Below, in pieces: positions 5,636 through 5,656 of a DNA stretch of 5,656 nt (positions are counted from its first letter, which is position 1; the number at the start of each line of letters is the position of its first letter). The translations under genes were made by a program, and so were the position numbers. The notes under the pieces were generated by a model. That model was not told the DNA's origin. It ran no database searches and saw nothing but the letters and a program-made list of their open reading frames with translations. Source of the stretch: Chloroflexota bacterium (GTDB lineage Bacteria; Chloroflexota; Anaerolineae; Promineifilales; Promineifilaceae); the NCBI GenBank assembly GCA_020353135.1, contig CP070688.1, positions 1,404,431 through 1,410,086 of the forward strand, given 5' to 3'.

Positions 5636-5656
5636 GTATATGCCCGCGCTGGCACA
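5579..5656 (-). CDS. Possible C-terminal end of an upstream gene (25 codons, partial)
   Basis: From the right edge one minus-strand frame is open for 25 codons to the TAG at 5581-5579. The peptide contains YRSLAFLARAAHEGKLLK, which reads like an ordinary C-terminal amphipathic helix. If real, the gene ends 32 bases before the sulfotransferase ATG, consistent with a continuing operon. The other two minus-strand frames are also open over most of this stretch (stops at about 5588 and 5562), so frame choice rests only on how protein-like the peptide looks. The family is not recognisable. The region may instead be a leader or promoter. Confidence 0.3.
   Translation of the reverse strand, partial: CASAGIYRSLAFLARAAHEGKLLKS

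Noticed and set aside
1..5656. CRISPR array, tRNA, insertion sequence or diversity-generating element
   Set aside because: No evenly spaced long repeats, no cloverleaf-like segment, no transposase or reverse-transcriptase motifs. The only tandem array is the short heptamer at 459-521. Frequent CCGGCC-type words elsewhere are explained by GC-rich Ala/Gly/Arg codons.

Overview
The window is GC-rich throughout (about 60% by eye). It comes from a bacterium carrying part of an extracellular or capsular polysaccharide locus. All credible genes are on the minus strand, so the transcript runs from right to left. The taxon cannot be fixed from the sequence. GTG and probably TTG starts, short Shine-Dalgarno motifs, high GC and the gene mix would suit a Chloroflexota-like or other GC-rich environmental lineage, but that is a guess.

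Layout in the direction of transcription. (1) 5656-5579: an open frame that may be the last 25 codons of an upstream gene, overlapped by an inverted repeat. (2) 5546-4560: a PAPS-type sulfotransferase. (3) 4558-3080: a polytopic O-antigen ligase/polymerase-like protein (Wzy_C type). (4) 3083-2130: a second, clearly different sulfotransferase. (5) 2140-527: a two-domain protein, with an N-terminal nucleotidyltransferase-like domain (NTP_transf_5 type) and a C-terminal thymidylate-kinase-like P-loop domain. (6) 521-459: a degenerate seven-base repeat filling most of the only real intergenic gap. (7) 454-1: the N-terminal 151 residues of another P-loop NTPase/kinase, cut by the window edge.

Junctions 2/3 (1-base gap), 3/4 (ATGA overlap) and 4/5 (11-base overlap if the TTG start is right) are tight enough for one translationally coupled operon. 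The simplest reading is a cassette that polymerises or ligates lipid-linked oligosaccharide units at the membrane (gene 3). Sulfate groups would be added from PAPS in the cytoplasm (genes 2 and 4), and the two P-loop proteins would phosphorylate or activate a sugar, lipid or nucleotide intermediate. The family assignments rest on visible motifs. The joint product, a sulfated and possibly phosphorylated glycan, is inference.

The plus strand shows only shadow ORFs of the minus-strand genes. No tRNA, rRNA, CRISPR array, insertion sequence or integrase was recognised.
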